Below, in pieces: positions 1 through 5,550 of a DNA stretch of 5,550 nucleotides (position 1 is the stretch's first letter; every line of letters begins with the position of its first letter). This DNA comes from Tissierellia bacterium (GTDB taxonomy: Bacteria; Bacillota; Clostridia; Tissierellales; Tissierellaceae): contig JAAYLY010000020.1 of assembly GCA_012521625.1 (NCBI GenBank), positions 1 to 5,550 on the forward strand, in the 5' to 3' direction. Position numbers and translations under genes: made by a program. The notes beneath the pieces were generated by a model. That model saw only the letters and a list, made by a program, of their open reading frames with translations. It was not told where the DNA came from and searched no databases.

Positions 1-281
1 CCTGCACAATATGAAATACCCTCTTGTTTTAGAGCAATCCCCGGACTGGAGGAAGAAGTCATAACCCTTGCTCCTGCCCCTGCAGCTCCATAAACCATAT
101 TTATAGCAGCAACCTCAGACTCGGCCTGTAGGAATACTCCACCCACCTTTGGTAATTCCCTTGACATATATTCTGGTATTTCATTTTGGGGAGTTATAGG
201 ATAACCAAAGAAAAACCTACAACCTGCTTGTATAGCCGCTGCACATACAGCTTCGTTCCCCTTCATGAGAACTTTTTCCAT
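1..281 (-). CDS. vorB: 2-oxoacid:ferredoxin oxidoreductase alpha subunit, VorB-like (3' part off the left edge)
   Basis: This is the first 93 codons of the alpha subunit of a 2-oxoacid:ferredoxin oxidoreductase, most like 3-methyl-2-oxobutanoate (2-oxoisovalerate) oxidoreductase. These cytoplasmic enzymes oxidise branched-chain 2-oxoacids with CoA to acyl-CoA plus CO2 and reduce ferredoxin; the alpha subunit carries the domain I/II fold that helps bind thiamine diphosphate. Visible marks are the N-terminal KGNEA segment (residues 7-11), the family motif YPITP (27-31) followed by QNEIPEYM, a QAESEVAAINM segment (52-62) and TSSSSPG (75-81). The start is ATG at 281, preceded by AGGAGG (295-290) with 8 bases of spacing; an internal ATG at codon 6 lacks such a site. 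It follows the ferredoxin-type gene by 16 bases, so they are surely co-transcribed. The beta (TPP-binding) and gamma subunits are expected further left. Exact substrate preference (isovalerate type versus 2-oxoglutarate type) is inferred from resemblance and from the nearby ptb. Confidence 0.9.
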   Translation of the reverse strand, partial: MEKVLMKGNEAVCAAAIQAGCRFFFGYPITPQNEIPEYMSRELPKVGGVFLQAESEVAAINMVYGAAGAGARVMTSSSSPGIALKQEGISYCA

Positions 282-289
282 AACTAATT

Positions 290-295
290 CCTCCT
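290..295 (-). promoter_or_regulatory. Ribosome binding site of vorB
   Basis: AGGAGG on the minus strand lies 8 bases before the ATG at 281. It sits just after the TAG stop (300-298) of the upstream ferredoxin-type gene, which favours translational coupling of the two subunits. Confidence 0.8.
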
Positions 296-297
296 AT

Positions 298-513
298 CTA
301 GTTTCTTTCTACAGTTATTACTAAGTCAGGACACATCAATGCACAGTTTGTACAGCCTGTACATTTTTCTGGCTCTACTACTCCAGCTGGATGGTAACCC
401 TTCCTATTGATCCTTGTTTTATCTAAAGCTAGGATCTTAACAGGACAAGCTGGGACACATAATCCGCATCCTTTACAAATATCTTCATTAAATGTTACCT
501 TACCTCTGGCCAC
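298..513 (-). CDS. 4Fe-4S dicluster ferredoxin-type delta subunit of the 2-oxoacid oxidoreductase
   Basis: A 71-residue iron-sulfur protein that should carry electrons from the oxidoreductase core to soluble ferredoxin. Two classic cluster motifs are visible: C13-x2-C16-x2-C19-x3-C23-P and C51-x2-C54-x2-C57-x3-C61-P, giving two [4Fe-4S] clusters. The 27-residue link between them, containing N36 and the GYHP stretch (39-42), is longer than in small clostridial ferredoxins and fits delta subunits of the Kor/Vor/Por type. The start is GTG at 513, supported by an excellent site, AAAGGAGG (528-521), seven bases upstream. It begins 22 bases after the P-loop gene and ends 16 bases before vorB. No signal peptide or membrane segment is present, so it is cytoplasmic. 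A free-standing ferredoxin is possible, but size, motif spacing and position directly before vorB argue for a subunit (often called VorD/KorD). Confidence 0.92.
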   Translation of the reverse strand: MARGKVTFNEDICKGCGLCVPACPVKILALDKTRINRKGYHPAGVVEPEKCTGCTNCALMCPDLVITVERN

Positions 514-535
514 GTCACTACCTCCTTTTAGAATA

Positions 536-1210
536 TTAAAACATCCACTCTTCCCTCATAAATAAGTCTATGGGAAATGTTACCCCCTCTAGACCTTCAG
601 GTAATTGGTTGAGTAATTCTTTTAATAATACATTATATCTTAAAGGTACTCCCGTTTCCTCTGATACAGCTAAGGAAAGCTGGTACCCCTTAAGAACATC
701 GTCGATAGTTGTACTCTTTAGCATATGAGTATTGTTTACTAGGCCTGTAATCTTAGCTCTTGCTACCTCTTCTATCTTAGTCATATACTCTACAACCTTG
801 TCCACATTTTGGGTTTCAGGCCTGTTGGCATTTAATACAAAGAACATATCGTAATTGCCTTCCTTTAAATAAGGATGATATCTACCCAAGGTCCTGGCCC
901 CAACAGGATCCCCTCCTACATCTAATACTGCTTCGTAGGATTCATCCTGAAAGGCTATAAGGACATCTGCCGGTATGGTAGGTATGTCCACAGCACTAGC
1001 CTTGATGGAGCCACCGATAACCTTGATTCCCTTCCTTTCCAACTCATCTGCCTTTTCCCTACTACGGAAGTATAGGTTTACCACATCTAAATCTATAAGC
1101 ATGGTCTTTTTCTTCATTTCCGCTAACTTTACTGCATAATTTATGCTAAACTCAGTCTTACCACTACCATAATGACCTGTTATAATTCTGATTCTCTTAT
1201 CCTTTTCCAT
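536..1210 (-). CDS. P-loop ATP-binding protein of unknown role, in the oxidoreductase operon
   Basis: A 224-residue cytoplasmic P-loop NTPase of the broad CobQ/CobB/MinD/ParA-like class, with no established function that I know. With the ATG at 1210 as residue 1, the Walker A motif GHYGSGKT is at 12-19, a LIDLDVVN segment (38-45) follows the second strand, and DVGGD (97-101) looks like the Walker B/switch region. The Walker A lacks the extra signature lysine of true ParA/MinD proteins (KGGxGK). There is no cysteine in the protein, so it cannot bind iron-sulfur through Cys as ApbC/Nbp35-type P-loop carriers do. The start is chosen at ATG 1210 because TAGGAG (1222-1217) is 6 bases upstream; a TTG at 1216 would abut that site directly. 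It lies 70 bases after ptb and 22 before the delta subunit, where butyrate kinase is often found; it has no kinase resemblance to Buk. A role in assembly, activation or regulation of the oxidoreductase is inference only. Confidence 0.85.
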   Translation of the reverse strand: MEKDKRIRIITGHYGSGKTEFSINYAVKLAEMKKKTMLIDLDVVNLYFRSREKADELERKGIKVIGGSIKASAVDIPTIPADVLIAFQDESYEAVLDVGGDPVGARTLGRYHPYLKEGNYDMFFVLNANRPETQNVDKVVEYMTKIEEVARAKITGLVNNTHMLKSTTIDDVLKGYQLSLAVSEETGVPLRYNVLLKELLNQLPEGLEGVTFPIDLFMREEWMF

Positions 1211-1216
1211 AGTCAA

Positions 1217-1222
1217 CTCCTA
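1217..1222 (-). promoter_or_regulatory. Ribosome binding site that fixes the start of the P-loop gene
   Basis: TAGGAG on the minus strand ends one base before a TTG at 1216 and six bases before the ATG at 1210. Only the ATG has workable spacing, so the protein should begin MEKDKRIR rather than two residues earlier. Confidence 0.7.
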
Positions 1223-1239
1223 ATTATTATTATTGAGAG

Positions 1240-1264
1240 GGTTTACACTAAACAAAGGTTTACA
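1240..1264 (+). repeat. Short direct repeat and inverted repeat in the ptb to P-loop gene gap
   Basis: The octamer GGTTTACA occurs twice, at 1240-1247 and 1257-1264, 17 bases apart. Overlapping the first copy is a perfect inverted repeat GTTTA-CAC-TAAAC (1241-1253). The 70-base gap (1211-1280) has no U-tract terminator and no convincing promoter. The repeats could be a protein-binding site, a processing site or chance; nothing in the sequence decides. Confidence 0.35.
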
Positions 1265-1280
1265 TATTCATAAAAACCTA

Positions 1281-2186
1281 CTAATTTCTAGCCGCCATCA
1301 ATACCGAAAGCATAATTGAATTTAACTTGGCATCTTCATCATCTGCCCTAGATGTTAGGACTATAGGAGCCTTTGCACCAAGGATAATACCTGCTGATTT
1401 TGCCCTTGCTAAAAAGCTTAAGGCCTTATATAGGATATTTCCAGCTTCTATATCTGGTGTAAGTAGGATATCTGCATCACCAGCAACTGGACTTTCGATA
1501 CCTTTAATTTTAGCAGACTCTTTACTGATGGCATTATCTAAGGCGAAGGGTCCATCTACTATACAGCCCTTTATCAGGCCTTCCTGGTTCATCTTAGCCA
1601 ATTCCTGAGCATGGACAGTGGCTTCCATCTTAGGAGATACCTTTTCCTTGGCAGCTAAAACTGCCACCTTAGGCATGTCTATGTCAAATGCCTTTGCCAA
1701 CTCCACTGCATTTTCTATAATATCCTTCTTTTGTGAAAGATCTGGGGCTATATTCATGGCCGCATCTGTTACTAAGAACACCTTATGATAAGTTGGTAGA
1801 TGAAAAACTGCCACATGGCTAATTAACTTTCCAGCTCTTAATCCAATCTCTGGATCTAATACTTGTTTCATGATAATAGAAGTATCAACTAAGCCCTTCA
1901 TAAGTATATGGGCTTCACCCTTGCTTACCAGTTCCGTGGCTATCCTGCTAGCCTTGGTCTTGTCAACTTCATGAATAATCCTTACTCCATCTAGATTTAA
2001 TTCTATCCTGTCGGCAATTTGCTGGATTGTTACCTTATCCCCTACTAAAATAGGTATAATCAAGCCCTCAGCCATTGCCATCTTACTCGATTGTAACACA
2101 TCCTCATCATGGGCACAAGCTACTGCTAGGATTTTAGGCCCCTGCTTCTTTGCCATTTTTAGTAAACTATTAAAATCCTTAGCCAT
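1281..2186 (-). CDS. ptb: Phosphate butyryltransferase
   Basis: Ptb transfers the acyl group of butyryl-CoA, or branched acyl-CoAs such as isobutyryl-CoA, to phosphate, giving an acyl phosphate for ATP formation by a butyrate kinase. At 301 residues it has the usual family length and covers the whole PTA/PTB domain. Recognisable blocks are KGLVDT (97-102), TDAAMNIAPDL (140-150), VDGPFALDNAI (210-220), GDADILLTPDIEAGN (236-250) and TSRADD (278-283), whose Ser-Arg pair appears to match the catalytic pair of phosphotransacetylases. The ATG at 2186 is preceded by AAAGGGGTGA (2200-2191), a near-consensus site, 4 bases upstream. It follows cdaR by 30 bases with no terminator visible, and precedes genes for a branched-chain 2-oxoacid oxidoreductase, which fits use of the acyl-CoA that enzyme makes. 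Phosphate acetyltransferase activity is the main alternative; some relatives are annotated as enoyl-CoA hydratase/phosphate acetyltransferase, but no hydratase domain is present. Confidence 0.93.
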   Translation of the reverse strand: MAKDFNSLLKMAKKQGPKILAVACAHDEDVLQSSKMAMAEGLIIPILVGDKVTIQQIADRIELNLDGVRIIHEVDKTKASRIATELVSKGEAHILMKGLVDTSIIMKQVLDPEIGLRAGKLISHVAVFHLPTYHKVFLVTDAAMNIAPDLSQKKDIIENAVELAKAFDIDMPKVAVLAAKEKVSPKMEATVHAQELAKMNQEGLIKGCIVDGPFALDNAISKESAKIKGIESPVAGDADILLTPDIEAGNILYKALSFLARAKSAGIILGAKAPIVLTSRADDEDAKLNSIMLSVLMAARN

Positions 2187-2216
2187 CTTTTCACCCCTTT
2201 AATATTTTTACCGCCT

Positions 2217-3425
2217 TTAACTACCAATTAAGACAAGCTTAAGGCTATCAGGTATTACTTTCTCAATACTTATGCCTTCTAACTCATGGAAGTTAACTTT
2301 AACTTCATATTCCCCTTCTGTAAAATTATCTAAGTCAATATATGGCCTTAGGTCTGATTTAGTAATCTGATTTAATAAAGACTCAGTTCCCCTTACCTGG
2401 ACTCTAATACTAAGATTGTCATCTTCTATTACTAAATCTTCCCCTAAATTTCTGATTTCTACTTCCTCAAGGTCGTAAATAAACTCCCTTTCTACAACCT
2501 GCTCTATTGTTGCATTTATAACTATCCTTTGGTTTGGATCAATAAGGTCAACATTATCTGGTAGCTCTAAATCCACATCCAAACTTGGGTTTTCCAACAA
2601 CTTAGTAACATCGATTGGCCTAGTCTTTATACTCCTTATATCAGCTAGGCTATTCCCACCCCTAACAGCCACCATTTTAGGTGTAATTTCTAAATTAGTA
2701 ATCACATAATCTTCAGGTAGTTGGTTTTCTAAGACCACTTCTATAGGTAGTGAGGCTTTCCTATATACTGGTATGATTACCTCCACTGTGCCAGGAAGCT
2801 TTTCAACGCCTACTACCTCATCCCCATTATGGTTTACTATTTGGACTGGATAGAATTTAGAAGTTGTAGTTGTATTATTTATAGGTACTACTACGAAAAC
2901 CTCTGATACCTCATTAAGCCAACTCCTAGGACCTTTAAGGAGGATGGAATCAGGCCTTGCTTCAATATCTCCCAGGGTATAATTCCTATCAAGTTCTCCA
3001 CTGGTTCGTATATTAACCTTCCTTTCCTCTGTAACTATCCGATCTATAGTAACTAAAATTTCCGTAGGCTCATACTTAGTAATCCGCACTGTAGACGCAC
3101 TGTCCTTTAGGCTAACCACTACTGGCACCTTAGTCTGACCTTCACCATACCCGCTTAAGTCCACCTTGGCCACTATATTATTGGCGGTAAACTTATCCAT
3201 ATCAGACTTTTTACCAACTACGCTGACGGTTACCTTAGCCTCCTTAGGATCCATTAGAATTAGGTTCCTTCTTTCCAAGGCCTCAATATTGGTAAATTGC
3301 ACATCTATATTCTTATACTCCCTTGGCCAATCGGGATTCTTAATCCCCATCACATAACTCCATAATATTATGGCTATTATGACTGAAAAGATTTTTAGAG
3401 TAAGATTACTCTTTTCCTTGCTCAT
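2217..3425 (-). CDS. cdaR: CdaR, YbbR-domain regulator of the c-di-AMP synthase
   Basis: CdaR is the membrane-anchored partner that binds and modulates CdaA, with its bulk outside the membrane. The 402-residue protein has a short basic N-terminus, one transmembrane helix (about 11-28, rich in Ile with LWSYVMG at its end) and then four tandem YbbR-type beta repeats, roughly 45-129, 136-219, 226-307 and 315-399. The repeats share the pattern of a strand pair ending in V-x-V-x-G (for example VSVVG at 67-71, VAVRGG at 252-257, VQVRG at 342-346) followed by a hydrophobic stretch and a closing strand. The last repeat is strongly acidic. The ATG at 3425 has GGAGG (3437-3433) seven bases upstream, placed inside the end of cdaA; the two genes overlap by 20 bases, implying coupled translation. 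Unlike the common cdaA-cdaR-glmM order, the next gene is ptb. Complete, with no defect seen. Confidence 0.93.
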   Translation of the reverse strand: MSKEKSNLTLKIFSVIIAIILWSYVMGIKNPDWPREYKNIDVQFTNIEALERRNLILMDPKEAKVTVSVVGKKSDMDKFTANNIVAKVDLSGYGEGQTKVPVVVSLKDSASTVRITKYEPTEILVTIDRIVTEERKVNIRTSGELDRNYTLGDIEARPDSILLKGPRSWLNEVSEVFVVVPINNTTTTSKFYPVQIVNHNGDEVVGVEKLPGTVEVIIPVYRKASLPIEVVLENQLPEDYVITNLEITPKMVAVRGGNSLADIRSIKTRPIDVTKLLENPSLDVDLELPDNVDLIDPNQRIVINATIEQVVEREFIYDLEEVEIRNLGEDLVIEDDNLSIRVQVRGTESLLNQITKSDLRPYIDLDNFTEGEYEVKVNFHELEGISIEKVIPDSLKLVLIGS

Positions 3426-4239
3426 TTTTTAGCCTCCATTTAGTAATAAAACTTTGTTTGTCTTCGTCCACCTTATACATATCCATTAAAATCTGCCTTA
3501 GGGTCTTAGTATCTAAATATCTTGCAATTGTACCTTTTTCAGCTATGGAAATAGAACCAGTCTCTTCTGAAACTATAATAGATAGGCTGTCTGACCTTTC
3601 GGATATGCCCAGGGCCGCCCTATGCCTTGTGCCTAATTCCTTGCTTACATTCATGTTGTCCGTTAAAGGCAGGAAGCAAGCTGCTGCCTTAATCCTATCG
3701 TCTTTGATAATTACGGCCCCATCATGTAGGGGGGTATTGGGAATAAAGATATTAATCAAAAGATCACTGGTAACCATACCATTAATTATGGTGCCTGTTT
3801 CAGCCACCTCATTTAAACCCGTCTGTCGCTCTATAACTATTAGGGCCCCGATCTTCTGCCTTGATAGCGAAGCTACAGCATCTACTATCTCCTCAACTAC
3901 CTTAGACAGACTTTCACCCCTAACTTCTATTAAGGATTTCTTAAAAAAGCTGCTCCTACCGATATATTCCAAGCCACGCCTTAGCTCAGGTTGAAAGACG
4001 ATCAAGATGGCTAAAGTACCTACAGTCATGGCGTTATCTAAAATCCAGTTTATGGTGTAAAGCTTTGCCCATTCGCTTAACTTAGTCAATACTAATAAAA
4101 CCACTATACCCTTAGTAAGTTGTTCAGCCCTAGTTTCCTTTATTAAAGTCAACAATTTATACAATACCACTGCTACCACTAGGATATCAATTACATCCCG
4201 TATTCTTATGTTTGAAAATATATTAATTAAAGCTTGCAA
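3406..4239 (-). CDS. cdaA: CdaA, membrane-bound diadenylate cyclase (c-di-AMP synthase)
   Basis: CdaA condenses two ATP into cyclic di-AMP, the second messenger that controls potassium and osmolyte transport and wall homeostasis in Firmicutes. With TTG 4239 as start the protein has 277 residues, the usual size. Three membrane helices lie at about 18-35, 44-57 and 71-82, followed by the FQPELRR segment (82-88) and a linker helix. The DAC domain carries both catalytic motifs: DGA (173-175, in TPLHDGAVII) and RHR (205-207, in GTRHRAALG), plus NIFIPNTPLHDG and IIVSEETG blocks typical of the family. The TTG start is preferred because AAAGGTGTGAT (4254-4244) is well placed before it and the N-terminus then matches CdaA homologues (about 17 residues before DILVV). 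A GTG at 4272 would add 11 residues but has no clear ribosome site. The gene is first in a run of six and overlaps cdaR by 20 bases. Confidence 0.94.
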   Translation of the reverse strand: MQALINIFSNIRIRDVIDILVVAVVLYKLLTLIKETRAEQLTKGIVVLLVLTKLSEWAKLYTINWILDNAMTVGTLAILIVFQPELRRGLEYIGRSSFFKKSLIEVRGESLSKVVEEIVDAVASLSRQKIGALIVIERQTGLNEVAETGTIINGMVTSDLLINIFIPNTPLHDGAVIIKDDRIKAAACFLPLTDNMNVSKELGTRHRAALGISERSDSLSIIVSEETGSISIAEKGTIARYLDTKTLRQILMDMYKVDEDKQSFITKWRLKNEQGKE

Positions 4240-4243
4240 GGAT

Positions 4244-4254
4244 ATCACACCTTT
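4244..4254 (-). promoter_or_regulatory. Ribosome binding site supporting the TTG start of cdaA
   Basis: AAAGGTGTGAT closely resembles the anti-16S consensus AAAGGAGGTGAT with one base missing. Its AAAGGTG core ends 8 bases before the TTG at 4239. The in-frame GTG inside this element (4248-4246) and the GTG at 4272 lack comparable sites. Confidence 0.65.
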
Positions 4255-4289
4255 AAGGATATTTATAACCACCGGCTAACACATCTTTA

Positions 4290-4318
4290 ATTATATAATA
4301 AATCGTACTTAAATAAAA
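4290..4318 (-). promoter_or_regulatory. Candidate vegetative promoter for the cdaA operon
   Basis: A perfect -10 hexamer, TATAAT, reads on the minus strand at 4295-4290. Seventeen bases upstream is TTTTAT (4318-4313), a poor -35. Transcription would begin near 4283, leaving a leader of about 45 bases before the TTG start, too short for a large riboswitch. The surrounding gap is very AT-rich, so TATAAT can occur by chance; a second copy at 4367-4362 has an equally weak -35. Confidence 0.4.
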
Positions 4319-4371
4319 CTTTTTAAATAACTTTTATGAAAGATGTTTAATTTCGAATTTTATTATAATTA

Positions 4372-4408
4372 AAAAATAGTATAAATAACTTAATTTTATA
4401 CTATTTTT
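4372..4408 (-). terminator. AT-rich hairpin, likely terminator of the capA-family gene
   Basis: A perfect 14-bp inverted repeat: left arm 4372-4385, right arm 4395-4408, with a 9-base loop (4386-4394). It begins 18 bases after the stop of the upstream gene. On the minus strand the stem ends in a run of six Ts, and on the plus strand it also ends in T-rich sequence, so it could work both ways. Only one G:C pair is in the stem, so it is weak as an intrinsic terminator and some readthrough into cdaA is possible. Confidence 0.55.
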
Positions 4409-4426
4409 CTTTTTATTTAATGCCAT

Positions 4427-5550
4427 CTAAAAGTCCTCTAAATCCTCCAAGACAGCCTTAACATCCCTATATGATTTTTTTACCCTGTCCATAATATATG
4501 AATCCAAATCTATACCTAGGCTACCAGCGAGAACCTCTTCAGATGGTAATATTTCATATTTCAGCCTTCCCCCTTCAGAATACCTATAGACCCAGGTAGG
4601 GATATACTCTATTTCTACAATCCTAGTTTCATTTAAATGCATGTCCTTTTCTAAGCTTATCCTTACCATAACTCCATCTTCAGTATAGGGATTTCCCATG
4701 GTAACCTCCCTCTGATTGGATAGGAAATTTCCCATGGAATAAAGGATTAGGTTATCCTTTCCATTGGACTCCAAAATTTCAGCCTTTTGTATAACATGGG
4801 GATGGCTGCCTAGAACTATATTGACACCCCAATCTACTAGCTTCCTTCCCAAGCTCATTTGTTGCTGACTTGGTTCATGCTGGTATTCATTTCCCCAATG
4901 GATGTAGGAGATGATGATATCCGCTCCTGCTTCCTTCAATCTTTTTATTTCTTCCCTAATCCTTCCTTCATCTATTAGGTTAACCATATAGGATAGTTCT
5001 TCCTCAGACAACAAGGATTCCAATCCATTTAAGCCATAGGTATAGGACATAACCCCTATCTGTATTCCCTTAACGTCAACTATCAGAGGTTTTAGATCCT
5101 TGTCCAAATTCGTTCCCACATGCCTCAAGCCGTAATGGGCTATGGCTTCAATTGTAGATCTTATACCTTCCTTTCCCTGGTCTAAGGAGTGGTTGTTTGC
5201 AGTTGATAAAATATCGAATCCGGCCTCTTTTAAGGCCTGGATGGTTTCTATAGGACTGTTGAACCTTGGATAGCCTGAATATTCCCTATTGCTCACCGTA
5301 ACCGTTTCATAATTGGCCAGGGCAAGGTCGGCATTTTCTATATATTCCCTTACATAAGTAAATACCGGGTTAAAATCATAGCCTCCCCCTTCTATTCTGG
5401 CTGCTTCTATTTGGGGCTTATGAAACATTATATCGCCTACAGCTAGTAGGTCTATATTTATAGCTGTAGGCTCTAAAGGATCTCCTGGATAAAGTTTTTC
5501 TTCTCCATGGACAAGGTCTTCTTCCTCATCCAGCGGGATATTATCTACTA
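4427..5550 (-). CDS. CapA/PgsA-family metallophosphatase-fold protein (N-terminus off the right edge)
   Basis: At least 373 residues of a CapA-type (PGA_cap) protein; relatives take part in poly-gamma-glutamate capsule production, but many clostridial members have no proven role and are usually exported. The frame is open to the window edge, so the ATG at 5428 is not the start: it lies inside the first conserved motif. Numbering from the first complete codon, an acidic linker (about 1-30, with DEEED) leads into a strand and the metal-site motif VGDIMFH (37-43). Then come ANYE (78-81), ANNH (117-120), HWGNE (217-221), GSHPH (247-251) and a YSMGNF block, which together give the expected metal-binding His, Asn and Asp residues. 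A signal peptide or lipobox probably lies in the missing part. The stop at 4427 is followed by an AT hairpin, so it seems to be a separate unit from cdaA. No pgsB/pgsC partners are in view, so a capsule role is unproven. Confidence 0.9.
   Translation of the reverse strand, partial: VDNIPLDEEEDLVHGEEKLYPGDPLEPTAINIDLLAVGDIMFHKPQIEAARIEGGGYDFNPVFTYVREYIENADLALANYETVTVSNREYSGYPRFNSPIETIQALKEAGFDILSTANNHSLDQGKEGIRSTIEAIAHYGLRHVGTNLDKDLKPLIVDVKGIQIGVMSYTYGLNGLESLLSEEELSYMVNLIDEGRIREEIKRLKEAGADIIISYIHWGNEYQHEPSQQQMSLGRKLVDWGVNIVLGSHPHVIQKAEILESNGKDNLILYSMGNFLSNQREVTMGNPYTEDGVMVRISLEKDMHLNETRIVEIEYIPTWVYRYSEGGRLKYEILPSEEVLAGSLGIDLDSYIMDRVKKSYRDVKAVLEDLEDF

Noticed and set aside
536..1210. P-loop gene as the missing butyrate kinase or as an ApbC-type iron-sulfur carrier
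   Set aside because: It has a Walker A P-loop instead of the acetokinase fold motifs, and contains no cysteine.
1327..1608. Plus-strand open frame of 93 codons opposite ptb
   Set aside because: It lies wholly opposite a well-supported ptb, has low-complexity Ser/Ala composition, and resembles no protein family I know.
3166..3357. Plus-strand open frame of 63 codons opposite cdaR
   Set aside because: Antisense to conserved YbbR coding sequence, with no recognisable domain.
3458..3994. Plus-strand open frame of 178 codons opposite cdaA
   Set aside because: Entirely antisense to the conserved DAC domain. Its length reflects the codon bias of cdaA, and the translation is rich in Ser/Leu/Ile without motifs.
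4240..4289. A c-di-AMP (ydaO-type) or other riboswitch in the cdaA leader
   Set aside because: The leader predicted from the TATAAT element is only about 45 bases, with no stable G:C-containing helices, far shorter than ydaO-type aptamers.
4350..4361. AATTTCGAATTTT-like palindrome as a CodY box upstream of cdaA
   Set aside because: The centre TTCGAA lacks the extra central base of the CodY consensus (AATTTTCWGAAAATT), and such matches are common in sequence this AT-rich.
1..5550. Mobile elements, CRISPR arrays, tRNA or rRNA genes, toxin-antitoxin or defence cassettes
   Set aside because: None seen. The window is densely filled with housekeeping or metabolic genes on one strand, and no transposase, integrase or regular repeat array is visible.

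Overview
The window looks like chromosomal DNA of a low-GC anaerobic Firmicute (Clostridia or Tissierellia type). The grounds are frequent ATA (Ile) and AGG/AGA (Arg) codons, strong AGGAGG-type ribosome binding sites, several GTG/TTG starts, and a gene set typical of amino-acid-fermenting anaerobes. The genus cannot be resolved from the sequence alone. Every real gene lies on the minus strand, so the reading order is from high to low coordinates.

Layout in transcription order: (1) 5550-4427, a CapA/PgsA-type metallophosphatase-fold protein whose N-terminus lies beyond the right edge. (2) A 187-base AT-rich gap holding a 14-bp AT hairpin (likely capA terminator) and a TATAAT element that probably drives the next gene. 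(3) cdaA, the membrane-bound c-di-AMP synthase, overlapping by 20 bases (4) cdaR, its YbbR-domain partner. (5) 30 bases later, ptb, phosphate butyryltransferase. (6) After a 70-base gap with small repeats, a P-loop ATP-binding protein of unknown role. (7) A two-cluster 4Fe-4S ferredoxin-type delta subunit. (8) vorB, the alpha subunit of a 2-oxoisovalerate-type ferredoxin oxidoreductase, running off the left edge.

Two functional modules appear to share one transcript. CdaA and CdaR make and tune c-di-AMP, which in Firmicutes governs potassium and turgor homeostasis and is linked to cell-wall synthesis. The ptb-to-vorB genes belong to energy conservation from branched-chain 2-oxoacids (oxidative Stickland-type fermentation). 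The oxidoreductase oxidises a 2-oxoacid to an acyl-CoA while reducing ferredoxin, and Ptb turns the acyl-CoA into an acyl phosphate that a butyrate kinase can use to make ATP. The kinase gene (buk), commonly next to ptb, is not in the window, and glmM does not directly follow cdaR. From memory, some clostridia, including Clostridioides difficile, carry a ptb/oxidoreductase block between cdaR and glmM, so glmM may lie further left.

I find no mobile element, CRISPR array, tRNA, rRNA or clearly new defence system. The least understood item is the cysteine-free P-loop protein. Three start sites need care: capA has no start in the window, cdaA probably starts at a TTG, and the P-loop gene probably starts at an ATG two codons inside the longest frame.
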